Source of the DNA: Nitrospirota bacterium
Lineage (GTDB): Bacteria > Nitrospirota > Thermodesulfovibrionia > UBA6902
Length of the DNA: 56,437 bases
Direction of reading: 5' to 3'
Assembly: GCA_016208905.1 (NCBI GenBank)
Contig: JACQXG010000013.1
Location: 1 to 56,437, forward strand
Under the pieces are notes generated by a model, which worked only from the letters and a program-made list of their open reading frames with translations, did not search any database and was not told the origin of the DNA. Of this stretch, positions 26,837 through 34,902 are shown one piece after another. The translations under genes were made by a program, and so were the position numbers. The stretch's first letter is position 1, and each line of letters opens with the position of its first letter.

Positions 26837-27429
26837 GCCGGTTCCTTCTCCGCCATCTCCCTGGCAGACACGAGCTTTACAGCGTCATATTTGCAGACTC
26901 TCATGCATTCACCGCATTTTGTACATCTTTTCTGCACTATCTCAAAGGGCGTGTAGCCGGAAAGATATGGTTTCTTCTTTTCGCCTAATATTGCATTGTC
27001 TTTACAGGCGTCCAGGCAGTCGCCGCACATTGTGCATTTCTCCGGGACAATAATGTATTTAACATGGTGTACGCATTCATTTTTTGCGCAAAGACCTGAA
27101 AGATGATCTGCTACTTCGGAGGACGCAATATTTTCAAGTACGTATTTTGCAGTGTCTTTGCCCCTTTTGCACATGGAGGCAACCAGCATATGGGAAGAAA
27201 TGGTGTTGATCTTATCAATGTCCTCATTACCGGCATTGCCGTCAACTATACGTTTAAGCCTTATCCTTGCCTCATAACTGCCCATGGAGCAGGGGAAGCA
27301 TTTCCCGCACATCGGACCGGCAAGGAATTCTTCGACGAATACCAGAGACCGCTGAACTGGGCATTTCTTCTCGTCAGCCTTTGCCTGAACATCTTCCATC
27401 TTTATTGGTGTAGCTTCTTTTTCAGTCAT
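26824..27429 (-). CDS. Stand-alone NuoF-type FeS domain plus ferredoxin protein
   Basis: A 201-residue protein made of the C-terminal [4Fe-4S] domain of NuoF (GPMCGKCFPCSMGSYEA, about 36-52, then MCKRG) followed by two ferredoxin-like [4Fe-4S] motifs (CTMCGDC and CTKCGEC). It lacks the FMN/NADH domain. Such a free extra subunit is not part of standard HydABC or NuoEFG; it lies between nuoF and nuoG and may link the NADH module to CODH or another partner. Good ribosome site CAGGAG before the ATG. Confidence 0.8.
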   Translation of the reverse strand: MTEKEATPIKMEDVQAKADEKKCPVQRSLVFVEEFLAGPMCGKCFPCSMGSYEARIRLKRIVDGNAGNEDIDKINTISSHMLVASMCKRGKDTAKYVLENIASSEVADHLSGLCAKNECVHHVKYIIVPEKCTMCGDCLDACKDNAILGEKKKPYLSGYTPFEIVQKRCTKCGECMRVCKYDAVKLVSAREMAEKEPAGVK

Positions 27430-27522
27430 TTTATACTCCTGAAATTCTATTAATAAATATCTATAGCTGTAATTATGTGTATGTTATTACCGTCGCGAAA
27501 TATCGGGACGGTTACAAAAAAA

Positions 27523-27557
27523 GCTGATCGCTTATTGCTGACTGCTGACCGCTGCTT
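27523..27557 (+). repeat. Heptamer array H: GCTGANN x5
   Basis: GCTGATC, GCTTATT, GCTGACT, GCTGACC, GCTGCTT. Encodes the last residues (AVSSQQ) and the stop (27532-27534) of the nuoF-like gene. Confidence 0.85.
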
Positions 27558-29424
27558 TCTTCCTTCTGTGTTTCTCTATCTTCACCGCATCCGTAGGGCA
27601 GACTGTATAGCATGCCTTGCACTTTGTGCAGTAGTCCTGGTCAATGAAAAATTTATTTCTTGACTCTCTCACCGCTCCGAAGGCACAGGCCTGTTTACAG
27701 AGGCCGCAGAGGATGCATTCCGGATTTTCAATTCTGAACAGGCCGAGGCCGCTGCAGGCCTTGGCACGGCAGTATTTGTCATGAATATGCTCTTCATACT
27801 CTTCCCTGAAGTACCTGATTGTGGTCAGTACAGGATTGGGTGCGCTGTTTCCGAGTCCGCAGAGCGAGCCGGCCACTATCTTATTGCCCAGGTCCTCGAG
27901 TCTTTCTATATCACCGTCCTGGCCCTGGCCGGAAGTGATCCGCTTCAGTATCTCAAGCATCTGGTAAGTGCCTATTCTGCAAGGAGGACATTTACCGCAT
28001 GATTCAGACTGGGTGAATGAAAGAAAGAACTTGGCCACATCAACCATACAGGTGTCTTCATCCATAACAACCATACCGCCTGAGCCCATCATGGAACCTA
28101 CTTTCCAGAGGGAGTCAAAATCTACTGACAGATCCAGATGCTCTGCTGGTATGCAGCCTCCCGAGGGTCCGCCTGTCTGAACGGCCTTGAAGGCCTTGTC
28201 TTCAAGTATCCCGCCGCCGATTTCAAAAATAATTTCTCTCAGAGTAATGCCCATTGGCACTTCAACGAGGCCTGTGTTTTTCACCTTTCCTGTAAGCGCG
28301 AAGACCTTTGTCCCGGAAGAGTTCTTTGTACCGATAGAAAGGAAATAGTCTGCGCCTTTTTCAATGATCACCGGGACATTGGCAAAGGTCTCTATATTGT
28401 TAAGATTGCTTGGATAGCCCCAGGGGCCTCCACCCGGCTCTGAAAGCCTTGGCGGTCTTGGTCTTGGGTAGCCTCTCTCTCCTTCAATAGACGCGACGAG
28501 CGCTGTTGATTCACCGCATACAAATGCGCCTGCGCCTTCCCTGATATTTACAGTAAAGCTGAAGTCCGTGCCGAGAATATTTTTACCGAGGAGCCCCATT
28601 TCCTCAGCCTGGTTTATCGCGATCTGAAGATTTTTTACTGCAAGGGGATATTCATGTCTGACATAAATGATCCCGTATCGGGCGCTTAATGCATAGGCGT
28701 TAATGGCCATTCCTTCGAGGAGACTGTGAGGGTCTCCTTCCATGATGGACCTGTCCATGAATGCCCCGGGGTCGCCCTCATCACCGTTGGCGATAATAAA
28801 CTTTATATCACCGGGAGCCTTTTTTGTATGCAGCCATTTTTTCCCGGCAGGAAAACCTGCTCCTCCTCTTCCCCTGAGGTTGGCCTTGTCCACTTCGTTA
28901 AGCACCTGGTCAGGAGTCATGGATGAAAGGGCCTTTTCAAGTCCTGCGTAACCGCCTACGGCTATGAAATGATTAATGTTGCATGGGTCTATTACCCCAT
29001 TATTTCTCAGGGCAATTCGTTTCTGCTTTTTATAAAACGGGATATCGGTCATCTCTGGGACCGGTTCACTCAGGATATTGTCGCGGTACAGTCCCTGCCG
29101 GTATGGCATATTACCCAGCATGGAATAGCTCATAATCCATGGAACATTTTTTGGTTTGGTCCTCTGATAAAAGATGTTCAGCGGCTCCACTTTTAACACA
29201 GGGCCTTTCTGGCATATGCCCTGGCAGCCTGTTTTTACTATTTCAAGATCAGTACCGGTCCTTGCAGCCTCTTTCTCAAAGGAGTCAATGACCTTATGCG
29301 CCCCGGTCGCGGTGCACGCAGTCCCGCAGCATACCCTGGCCCTTATCCTGTCAGGCTGAAAGGTCTCCTCTTTTAATTTTTCTCTCAGTGCATTTAGTTC
29401 GTTTATACTATTCAGTTTTGCCAT
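27532..29424 (-). CDS. NuoF/HydB-like NADH-binding subunit
   Basis: A 630-residue flavoprotein that takes electrons from NADH. Domain order: N-terminal thioredoxin-like [2Fe-2S] domain (CCGTACTATG at about 32-41, then CQGICQKGP), NADH/FMN-binding domain (RGRGGAGFPAGKKW near residue 185 and GEGDPGAF-like NGDEGDPGAFMDR), SLBB domain, the [4Fe-4S] CGKCPPCRIGT, and two C-terminal ferredoxin clusters (CILCGLC, CTKCKAC). This is the architecture of HydB and of soluble NADH:ferredoxin-type enzymes. Ribosome site AAGGTGG before the ATG. C-terminus is encoded by array H. Confidence 0.9.
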   Translation of the reverse strand: MAKLNSINELNALREKLKEETFQPDRIRARVCCGTACTATGAHKVIDSFEKEAARTGTDLEIVKTGCQGICQKGPVLKVEPLNIFYQRTKPKNVPWIMSYSMLGNMPYRQGLYRDNILSEPVPEMTDIPFYKKQKRIALRNNGVIDPCNINHFIAVGGYAGLEKALSSMTPDQVLNEVDKANLRGRGGAGFPAGKKWLHTKKAPGDIKFIIANGDEGDPGAFMDRSIMEGDPHSLLEGMAINAYALSARYGIIYVRHEYPLAVKNLQIAINQAEEMGLLGKNILGTDFSFTVNIREGAGAFVCGESTALVASIEGERGYPRPRPPRLSEPGGGPWGYPSNLNNIETFANVPVIIEKGADYFLSIGTKNSSGTKVFALTGKVKNTGLVEVPMGITLREIIFEIGGGILEDKAFKAVQTGGPSGGCIPAEHLDLSVDFDSLWKVGSMMGSGGMVVMDEDTCMVDVAKFFLSFTQSESCGKCPPCRIGTYQMLEILKRITSGQGQDGDIERLEDLGNKIVAGSLCGLGNSAPNPVLTTIRYFREEYEEHIHDKYCRAKACSGLGLFRIENPECILCGLCKQACAFGAVRESRNKFFIDQDYCTKCKACYTVCPTDAVKIEKHRRKKAAVSSQQ

Positions 29425-29445
29425 TTATTCCACCTTGTATAAAAA

Positions 29446-29481
29446 ATCGTTTTATCTGTTTCATCCGTTCCAGAAGTTCCA
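29446..29481 (+). repeat. Nonamer array L at the nuoE stop
   Basis: Four imperfect 9-bp units ATCGTTTTA, TCTGTTTCA, TCCGTTCCA, GAAGTTCCA. The stop codon of the nuoE-like gene (29461-29463) is inside. Confidence 0.65.
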
Positions 29482-30007
29482 ACCGATGAAACGGTTTAAA
29501 TCATCGTCCGATTTAAGATCATGTCCTGTCCTGATGCTGTCGACAATTACATCAAGCTTCTTCATGTCTATCTCGCCGACAATGTCTTCATTGATAGTCG
29601 CGACAGGCGCAAGCCCGCAGCAGCCGATGCATCCGACAGTTTCGAGTGTCATTGAGAGATCAGATGTAGTTTCTCCTTCTTTTAAAGAGAACTCATCTTC
29701 TATTTTATGAAGGACTTTGTCTGCACCCCTCACGTGACATGCGGTGCCGTGCGGTGCCGGTACATATCCTTACTATTTTCTTCCCGCGCGGAGTGAAATA
29801 AAACTGCTTGTAAAATGTCGCAGTGCTGTATACATCAGACATCGGGATGCCGAGAGTTTTCGACAGCCTTTCCAGCTCTTCTCCAGGCAGGTAATTGTGC
29901 TCCTCCTGTATCTTCTGAAAGGCGTGTATCAGTATCCCCCTGTTTTTCTGGGAATCATTAAGTACAGCGCCTATATGTCCAAGGACTTCATCAGCTTTCA
30001 GACTCAT
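29461..30007 (-). pseudogene. NuoE/HydC-like subunit, frameshifted by a 10-bp tandem duplication
   Basis: NuoE carries a thioredoxin-fold [2Fe-2S] cluster and partners NuoF. The first part (from ATG 30007) is normal through RICTGTA, then shifts frame and ends at SPS; the second part continues VRGADKVLHK to the cysteine pair GCIGCCGLAPV and the stop at 29461. The cause is visible: TGCGGTGCCG is present twice in tandem (29740-29749 and 29750-29759). Removing one copy restores CTGTACHVRGAD exactly, including the cluster cysteine. The start overlaps the cooS stop by 17 bases with a GGAGG site. Confidence 0.9.
29740..29759 (+). repeat. 10-bp perfect tandem duplication in nuoE
   Basis: TGCGGTGCCG twice, head to tail. 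Sole cause of the nuoE frameshift; loss of one copy would repair the gene. Confidence 0.95.
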
Positions 30008-31866
30008 TTATACCTCCAACCCCGGCATGGGCTGCCTTGATCTCTCTCCTTGCAGCCATGTCCATAAGGACCCTTTCCGCGCCGAATTTACCGGGTTCGT
30101 ATTTTCTGAGTTTAAGCCTTTCCCTTGCCTTGTCTATGTAATCTAATGCCATCGCAAGGACTTTTTCCGGGTCCGGCTCAAAATGGAGCGCGCCCATATA
30201 CCTTTCCATCCAGACTTCTGTCATGATCTTTGTGACGGCCTTGCTTGCCCCTACCGGTGATTCACCGCCGAAGATGCAGGGAACACCGGATGCAGCAAAG
30301 TAGCAGCCGATTGCGATGGCCTTCTCGGACATCCATTCCGGGGCTATACCTACTGCAGGCATACCGCCGATCTCATCGGAGAGACCGCCTTCAGCAGCCA
30401 TTGCCGTGGCCGGCGGTCCCGCATGCCGCTGACCCGCAGCCGGTAGAAACTATCAGCACATCATTTTTAATAAGTTCAACTGCAAGGAATTTGTGAAGAC
30501 CCGTAGACTGGACTCTTGGATTGTCACAGCCTGCAAGGCCTACGACACCGCGCACTCTTCCGGCCATTATCGCGTCATTCAAAGGCCTGTAAGACCCGCG
30601 CCATTTTCCGCCCTGCATGTATTCAATATATTCATCGGAGAATCCGCCGATCAGAGGGAACTTCTGTGTTATATGGCTTCCCTTTGTGGTCCTGTTCGGG
30701 AAGTTGTCGATTGCCATTCTGACTATCTTTTCCGCGGTCTCCCTGGGATGGTGCTCATCATGTTCTACGTGTATCGCGCCCGGTATCATTGCCTTCGGGC
30801 TTGTGGTAATGATCTTTGTATGGAATTTTTCGGAAAGCTTTGTAATAGCAGGCATGATGCATTGAACGTCAACTGAAAGTGCATCGATCAGTCCTGTCAT
30901 GATGCCGAGTTCCTGGTTCGTGAAACCTCCGGCTGTTGGAATGCCATGTCTCATCAGCACTTCATTCGCAGTGCAGCACATGCCGCCGAGGTTGATCCCT
31001 TTGGCGCCTTTGGATTTTGCATAGTTGATCATTTCATCGGTTGAGACAACATCAACGATCAATTCAGCAAGCGTGGGTTCGTGACCATGGACAACGAGGT
31101 TGACTTCGTCTTCCTTGAAGATTCCGAAACTGGCCTCTGCCTTTATCGGTCTCGGGGTGCCGAACAATATATCGGTAATGTCTGTGGATATCATACAACC
31201 GCCCCAGCCGTCTGCAAGGGCTGTCCTTAAACCATGTGTCAACAGGTGGTCGGGATCGTGGTCGACACCGATGTTTGTCCGGTGCATTGCCTCGACAACT
31301 TCCCTGTCTATACCGCGTGGAGCAATGCCGTATTTCTTCCATCTCTCCTGCGTTTTCTTCGGGGCCCTTCTGCAATAATTGATCTGACCGTTCTGACGGC
31401 CAAAGTCCTGCAGAAATGTCTCGGCAACGTCTTTGGCCACGTCGTTGACGGGCCTGCCCTCAAATTCTATTTCAAGGATACCCGCGACTTTATAAAGTTT
31501 CCTGATATCAGTAATTTTAAAATCCTTGACTTCTCCGGTTGCAGCAGCCAGCAGGGTGTTGGCCATGTCCCTGGCATGATCTGAGTGTGCTGCTGTACCG
31601 GCAGCGATCATTCGCACAAAGTTTCTTGCCGCTACGGTAGAGAGTGACGCGCCGCAGACTCCTGTTGCCTCTTCTTCGGCGTTCTTACCGATAAGCCTGC
31701 ATGGTCCCATATGGCAAACCTTGCAGCAGGCCCCGGTTTCACCAACAGGGCAGGGCTTTAATTTCTGCGCGCGGTCAAAGCAGGTCTCCATCTTATTGGC
31801 TTCACCCCAGGCGATTATTTCTTCTGCTGAAGTGGAAGCGCTTTTTATTGGTTTGTGGTTGCTCAT
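29991..31866 (-). pseudogene. acsA: Anaerobic CO dehydrogenase catalytic subunit, internal deletion with frameshift
   Basis: Ni-Fe CO dehydrogenase (CooS/AcsA) reduces CO2 to CO for acetyl-CoA synthase. The N-terminal B/D-cluster cysteines (CPVGETGACCKVC, GPC) and C-cluster ligands HGHEP, GMCCTANE, DVQCIMP, GCDNPR and STGC are intact. After CGTAG the frame breaks; the sequence resumes in another frame at ATAMAAEGGLSDE and runs to 29991. About 50 residues are missing, including GSCVDNSR with the last C-cluster cysteine (Cys526 in the Carboxydothermus CODH-II numbering). As read, the enzyme would be dead. With about 50 residues restored the length would match the usual ~670. Ribosome site GAGGAGG before the ATG. 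Confidence 0.88.
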
Positions 31867-31888
31867 GTATCCTCCTCAAAATGCTGTA

Positions 31889-31971
31889 AGCTTTTAGCTA
31901 TAAGCTATTAGCCATCTAATTAGTTTATCCTTTTTTTGCTTAGAGCTATCAGCTAATCGCTAATAGCTATT
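31889..31971 (+). repeat. Heptamer array I: AGCTATN, two blocks
   Basis: Left block AGCTTTT, AGCTATA, AGCTATT, AGCCATC (31889-31916); right block AGCTATC, AGCTAAT, CGCTAAT, AGCTATT (31944-31971), separated by 27 bp. The last base of the last unit is the first base of the acsB stop codon complement (31971-31973). The core AGCT is itself a palindrome, so the blocks read alike on both strands. Confidence 0.9.
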
Positions 31972-34184
31972 TAAAACATCGGGTCCATTTCAAGCGCCGG
32001 ATGTCCGACGTTTGCAAGGAACTCCATTAATTTCTCAGATTCCTCAGCATTGGTTTCATCTGCAATCTTATCTACTAAATCAGGCACGCCTTCTTCTGCA
32101 CACCTTTGCTTGAATTCATCGCCGAGCCTTTCCTTGAGGTTCTTTGTCATCCATACGATCCTCTTTATGCCGCCGTCGGCATAGAGGAACTTTTTACTTG
32201 TGATGAAGTTTACACCTATTCCCATAAATCCAGGGTTCTGAGTGCCTCCGCCGACTGTTCCTGCCAGTGTGGAGAACTTCATACCGGCAGGCGTCATTCC
32301 GGTATGACCTCTCTGGACAAGCATTACGCCGTTTGCCTCAGGAACGATAGCGACTATACACTCGAAACATCCGCACGAGGTCATCGGGTTGTCCATGATC
32401 GTATAAAGGTTCAGTGATTCAACTGCGCCTGCGGAGTTGGCCTTCAGATATTCATCAACTCCCGCCCATCTGCCTGCTTTCGCATCAAGCACCTCGCCTT
32501 TTTTGATGGGCTGGTTGCCGCCGGTCGGGTCAATTTCAAAAGCAGCCTTGGTGTCAAGCCAGTTATAAGCCCCGCAAAGACCGAGACGCTCAGGGCTGAT
32601 AACGCATACATGAGACGGAGCGAAGGACTGACACAGGAGGCATGAATAATATAGATCAACAGATTCATCCGTCAGTCCGGCAAGCCTGTGGTCTCTCTCT
32701 TTATAAACCGCCTTTGCCTGCTCCAGGAGCTCAAGCACGTCTTTTTCATCAAAGTACAGGGTCACCTGGACCTTGTCGACAATGGCCTTAAACCTGTTCT
32801 TGGTCATTGTTGCCTGAATTACTCCCAGGTGTTCCAGTGTGATGCCGTCCTTATAGGCCTGGTTGCTGATCCTCATCCACATGATATCGCGCTGTCCCAT
32901 ATGCCAGAGTCCCTGGGCCTCATTTATATTGTGATGGAATTTTCTTTCGATAATTGCTTCAAAGTCTTTCTGCATCTTCCTGCCGGCCACATCTACTACA
33001 ACAGCAAGGGGCATCTTGCCGCCTTTTTTATATCTTTCTTCAACATCCGTACCGACAAGGGTCACCTTGCCGTCTTCGATCTCTTCCAGTTCTTTGGTCC
33101 TGACCCATTCAAATGCTGCAGTACGCTGGCCGCCGAACTCGATGAACATGTCTTCTTTCCTGATCCTCTCACCTTCAAAGGCAGGCCCGTACGCAACGGG
33201 AATAGGGGGCTTTTCAACAGTGACTTTCAGCCCTCTTACTTCAAAGGCCCTCTGGACGATCTTGCTGTGATCGAACTCTTTCTCAACGTGTTCATATGTA
33301 CAGACGCCTGTAGGATGTATAACAGGTATGTCAGTATCGGCAATTGCAGGATACCCCATGTTGATGGCTCCTGCCCCGGTTGACCATTTAGTATCATCCA
33401 GCTCACCAAGGACAAGGGCGAATGCGAAGACCCTGTCTTTCGTATATTTCAGATGGGCCTTGTAATTGCCCGGTTTGTTTCCGCCGAAGATCATAGATGC
33501 CCTGATTGACCAGTCAAGTGCATAAAGCGTATGTTCCGTATCAGTGCCGAGGGGGACAATGTATGTCTCCCAGCCGAGTTCAACTTTTTTACTCAGAAGC
33601 TGCCTGGTCACGTTTGTCAGCTTGCCTTCTTTATCTTTGGCCATACCCGACAGGAAAATCAGGATGTTCTTCTCCTGCAGTTCCCGGACGATTTTCACGG
33701 CTGTATCGGCATCAGGCGCTGCTCCTATAATAGCTGCAAAGCCCGGCATTCTGCCGTCAACAAGCTGGATTCCGAGATTTCTCTGGATGGTATCTGTAAT
33801 AAAGCCGTTGTAGACATAACCTGTCTCAGGGTCTGTCACAGGCTCAAGCCCGTTGATATACCTAAGGGCCAGTATTATTTCTTCACAGAACAGGGTCGCC
33901 ATTCCGGAATCGAGCGCCTCTCCGAGATACGGTTTCCACAGTTTTTCTTCCGGTAAATCATGGAGCATTTCCCTTGCCATTTCCAGGGCGACCTTCATAT
34001 CGGCAAGTGTCTTGACCGGGAATGCAGTCATCGCGTATATCTGGGGAAGATAGAACGCTGTGTCCGGGAATTCAAAAATAAAGTCCTTGCCTTTTTCGGC
34101 GATAGCTTTATCGAGCATTTCTTCCGCTGTTTTAAAGAGTGAATGTGATGCCCTTATCGCAGCAGATGCTATCAGTTTTGACAT
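31971..34184 (-). CDS. acsB: CO-methylating acetyl-CoA synthase
   Basis: Joins CO, a methyl group from the corrinoid protein and CoA into acetyl-CoA at the Ni-Ni-[4Fe-4S] A-cluster. The 737-residue protein has full family length. The A-cluster cysteines are visible as CLLCQS, GLCGAYNW and CGCFECI in the last third (about 510-605). Preceded by a GGAGG ribosome site. The gene is intact, unlike the neighbouring cooS; its partner genes acsC, acsD and acsE lie upstream on the same strand. Confidence 0.96.
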   Translation of the reverse strand: MSKLIASAAIRASHSLFKTAEEMLDKAIAEKGKDFIFEFPDTAFYLPQIYAMTAFPVKTLADMKVALEMAREMLHDLPEEKLWKPYLGEALDSGMATLFCEEIILALRYINGLEPVTDPETGYVYNGFITDTIQRNLGIQLVDGRMPGFAAIIGAAPDADTAVKIVRELQEKNILIFLSGMAKDKEGKLTNVTRQLLSKKVELGWETYIVPLGTDTEHTLYALDWSIRASMIFGGNKPGNYKAHLKYTKDRVFAFALVLGELDDTKWSTGAGAINMGYPAIADTDIPVIHPTGVCTYEHVEKEFDHSKIVQRAFEVRGLKVTVEKPPIPVAYGPAFEGERIRKEDMFIEFGGQRTAAFEWVRTKELEEIEDGKVTLVGTDVEERYKKGGKMPLAVVVDVAGRKMQKDFEAIIERKFHHNINEAQGLWHMGQRDIMWMRISNQAYKDGITLEHLGVIQATMTKNRFKAIVDKVQVTLYFDEKDVLELLEQAKAVYKERDHRLAGLTDESVDLYYSCLLCQSFAPSHVCVISPERLGLCGAYNWLDTKAAFEIDPTGGNQPIKKGEVLDAKAGRWAGVDEYLKANSAGAVESLNLYTIMDNPMTSCGCFECIVAIVPEANGVMLVQRGHTGMTPAGMKFSTLAGTVGGGTQNPGFMGIGVNFITSKKFLYADGGIKRIVWMTKNLKERLGDEFKQRCAEEGVPDLVDKIADETNAEESEKLMEFLANVGHPALEMDPMF

Positions 34185-34270
34185 TTCAACCTCCTATATA
34201 TCATGAATTCAATTTCTTCAGCAGGGTAAGGCAAAAAGAGATAATAAAACCTATGCCTGACTCAATACTG

Positions 34271-34433
34271 TAATTAGTTTCTGTTGCGGAAACCATAAAT
34301 TACTTCCGTAACCGGATTGTCATTTCGACCAGAGGGAGAAATCTTTCGGCATTTCAACAGCTTAAGATTTCTCGCTTCGCTCGAAATGACATGTTAATTT
34401 TAAATTATCACTTTCCGCAACAGATACTAATTA
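34271..34433. mobile_element. MITE-like nested inverted repeat
   Basis: Outer 22-bp inverted arms (34271-34292 and 34412-34433, one mismatch; contain TTGCGGAAA) enclose a second, 28-bp inverted pair (34318-34345 and 34364-34391, about 24 of 28 matching) of the TCATTTCG...GAAATCTT type. The whole 163-bp unit carries no gene. Its right arm ends on the stop codon of the PerR gene (34431-34433), so insertion defined the end of that gene. No target-site duplication could be confirmed by eye. Confidence 0.7.
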
Positions 34434-34832
34434 ATGGTGCTTCCGGCACTTATGACACAAACCGTAAAATTCTATACTGTTGCCTGATAATTCAAATCCT
34501 TGTTTTAAATCCTCTGAAAGATCAATACTGAAATCTTTATGTACGTCAAGGATGTTTTTACAGTTCGTACAGATTATATGATGATGAGAACTGATGTCAG
34601 GATCATACCTTCTCTTATCATTGTCTATTTTAAGTTCCTGAACAGTGCCTTTATTTTTTAAAGCTTCAAGCGTATTGTAGACCGTGGCAAAGGACATTGT
34701 TGGAAATTTCTTTGTAACGGCCCTATAGATTTCTTCTGCAGAGGGATGTGTCTTGTTTCCGTCCAGAAAACTCAGGATCGCAAGCCGCTGGGGCGTTAAT
34801 TTAATGTGCAGACTTCTATATTTCTGTTCCAT
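34431..34832 (-). CDS. perR: PerR-type Fur-family regulator
   Basis: A 133-residue metal-dependent repressor. N-terminal winged helix (LTPQRLAILSFLDG, TVYNTLEALK), then a dimer domain with the structural zinc cysteines CTNC and CHKC and the HHH metal site. The position that is Asp in PerR and Glu in Fur reads as Asp in ILDVH, favouring peroxide sensing. It sits inside the acs operon between acsC and acsB with its own promoter and a PerR-box-like palindrome, suggesting autoregulation. The C-terminus HH abuts a MITE-like element. Fur or Zur function is less likely but not excluded. Confidence 0.85.
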   Translation of the reverse strand: MEQKYRSLHIKLTPQRLAILSFLDGNKTHPSAEEIYRAVTKKFPTMSFATVYNTLEALKNKGTVQELKIDNDKRRYDPDISSHHHIICTNCKNILDVHKDFSIDLSEDLKQGFELSGNSIEFYGLCHKCRKHH

Positions 34833-34854
34833 ATAACCACCTGACAGAGAAAAA

Positions 34855-34884
34855 ATTTTATCAGTTTAGAATGATTATTGTCAA
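34855..34884 (-). promoter_or_regulatory. Promoter of perR
   Basis: On the minus strand TTGACA (34879-34884), 18-base spacer, TAAAAT (34855-34860), about 25 bases upstream of the gene. Confidence 0.65.
34866..34880 (+). promoter_or_regulatory. PerR-box-like operator
   Basis: TTAGAATGATTATTG matches the palindromic PerR/Fur-type box TTATAATNATTATAA at about 12 of 15 positions and lies between and over the -35 and -10 of the perR promoter, so binding would block transcription. Confidence 0.55.
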
Positions 34885-34902
34885 TTTGTCCGATTGCACA
34901 AA

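Noticed and set aside
24748-29424. NuoEFG-like set as a [FeFe] hydrogenase
   Set aside because: No H-cluster cysteine motifs are present in any of the subunits.
29740-29759. Ribosomal frameshift in nuoE
   Set aside because: The exact 10-bp duplication explains the shift fully, and its removal restores the conserved residues.
32688-33383. 231-residue plus-strand frame opposite acsB
   Set aside because: Complement shadow of a strongly conserved gene; its length only reflects the codon use of acsB.
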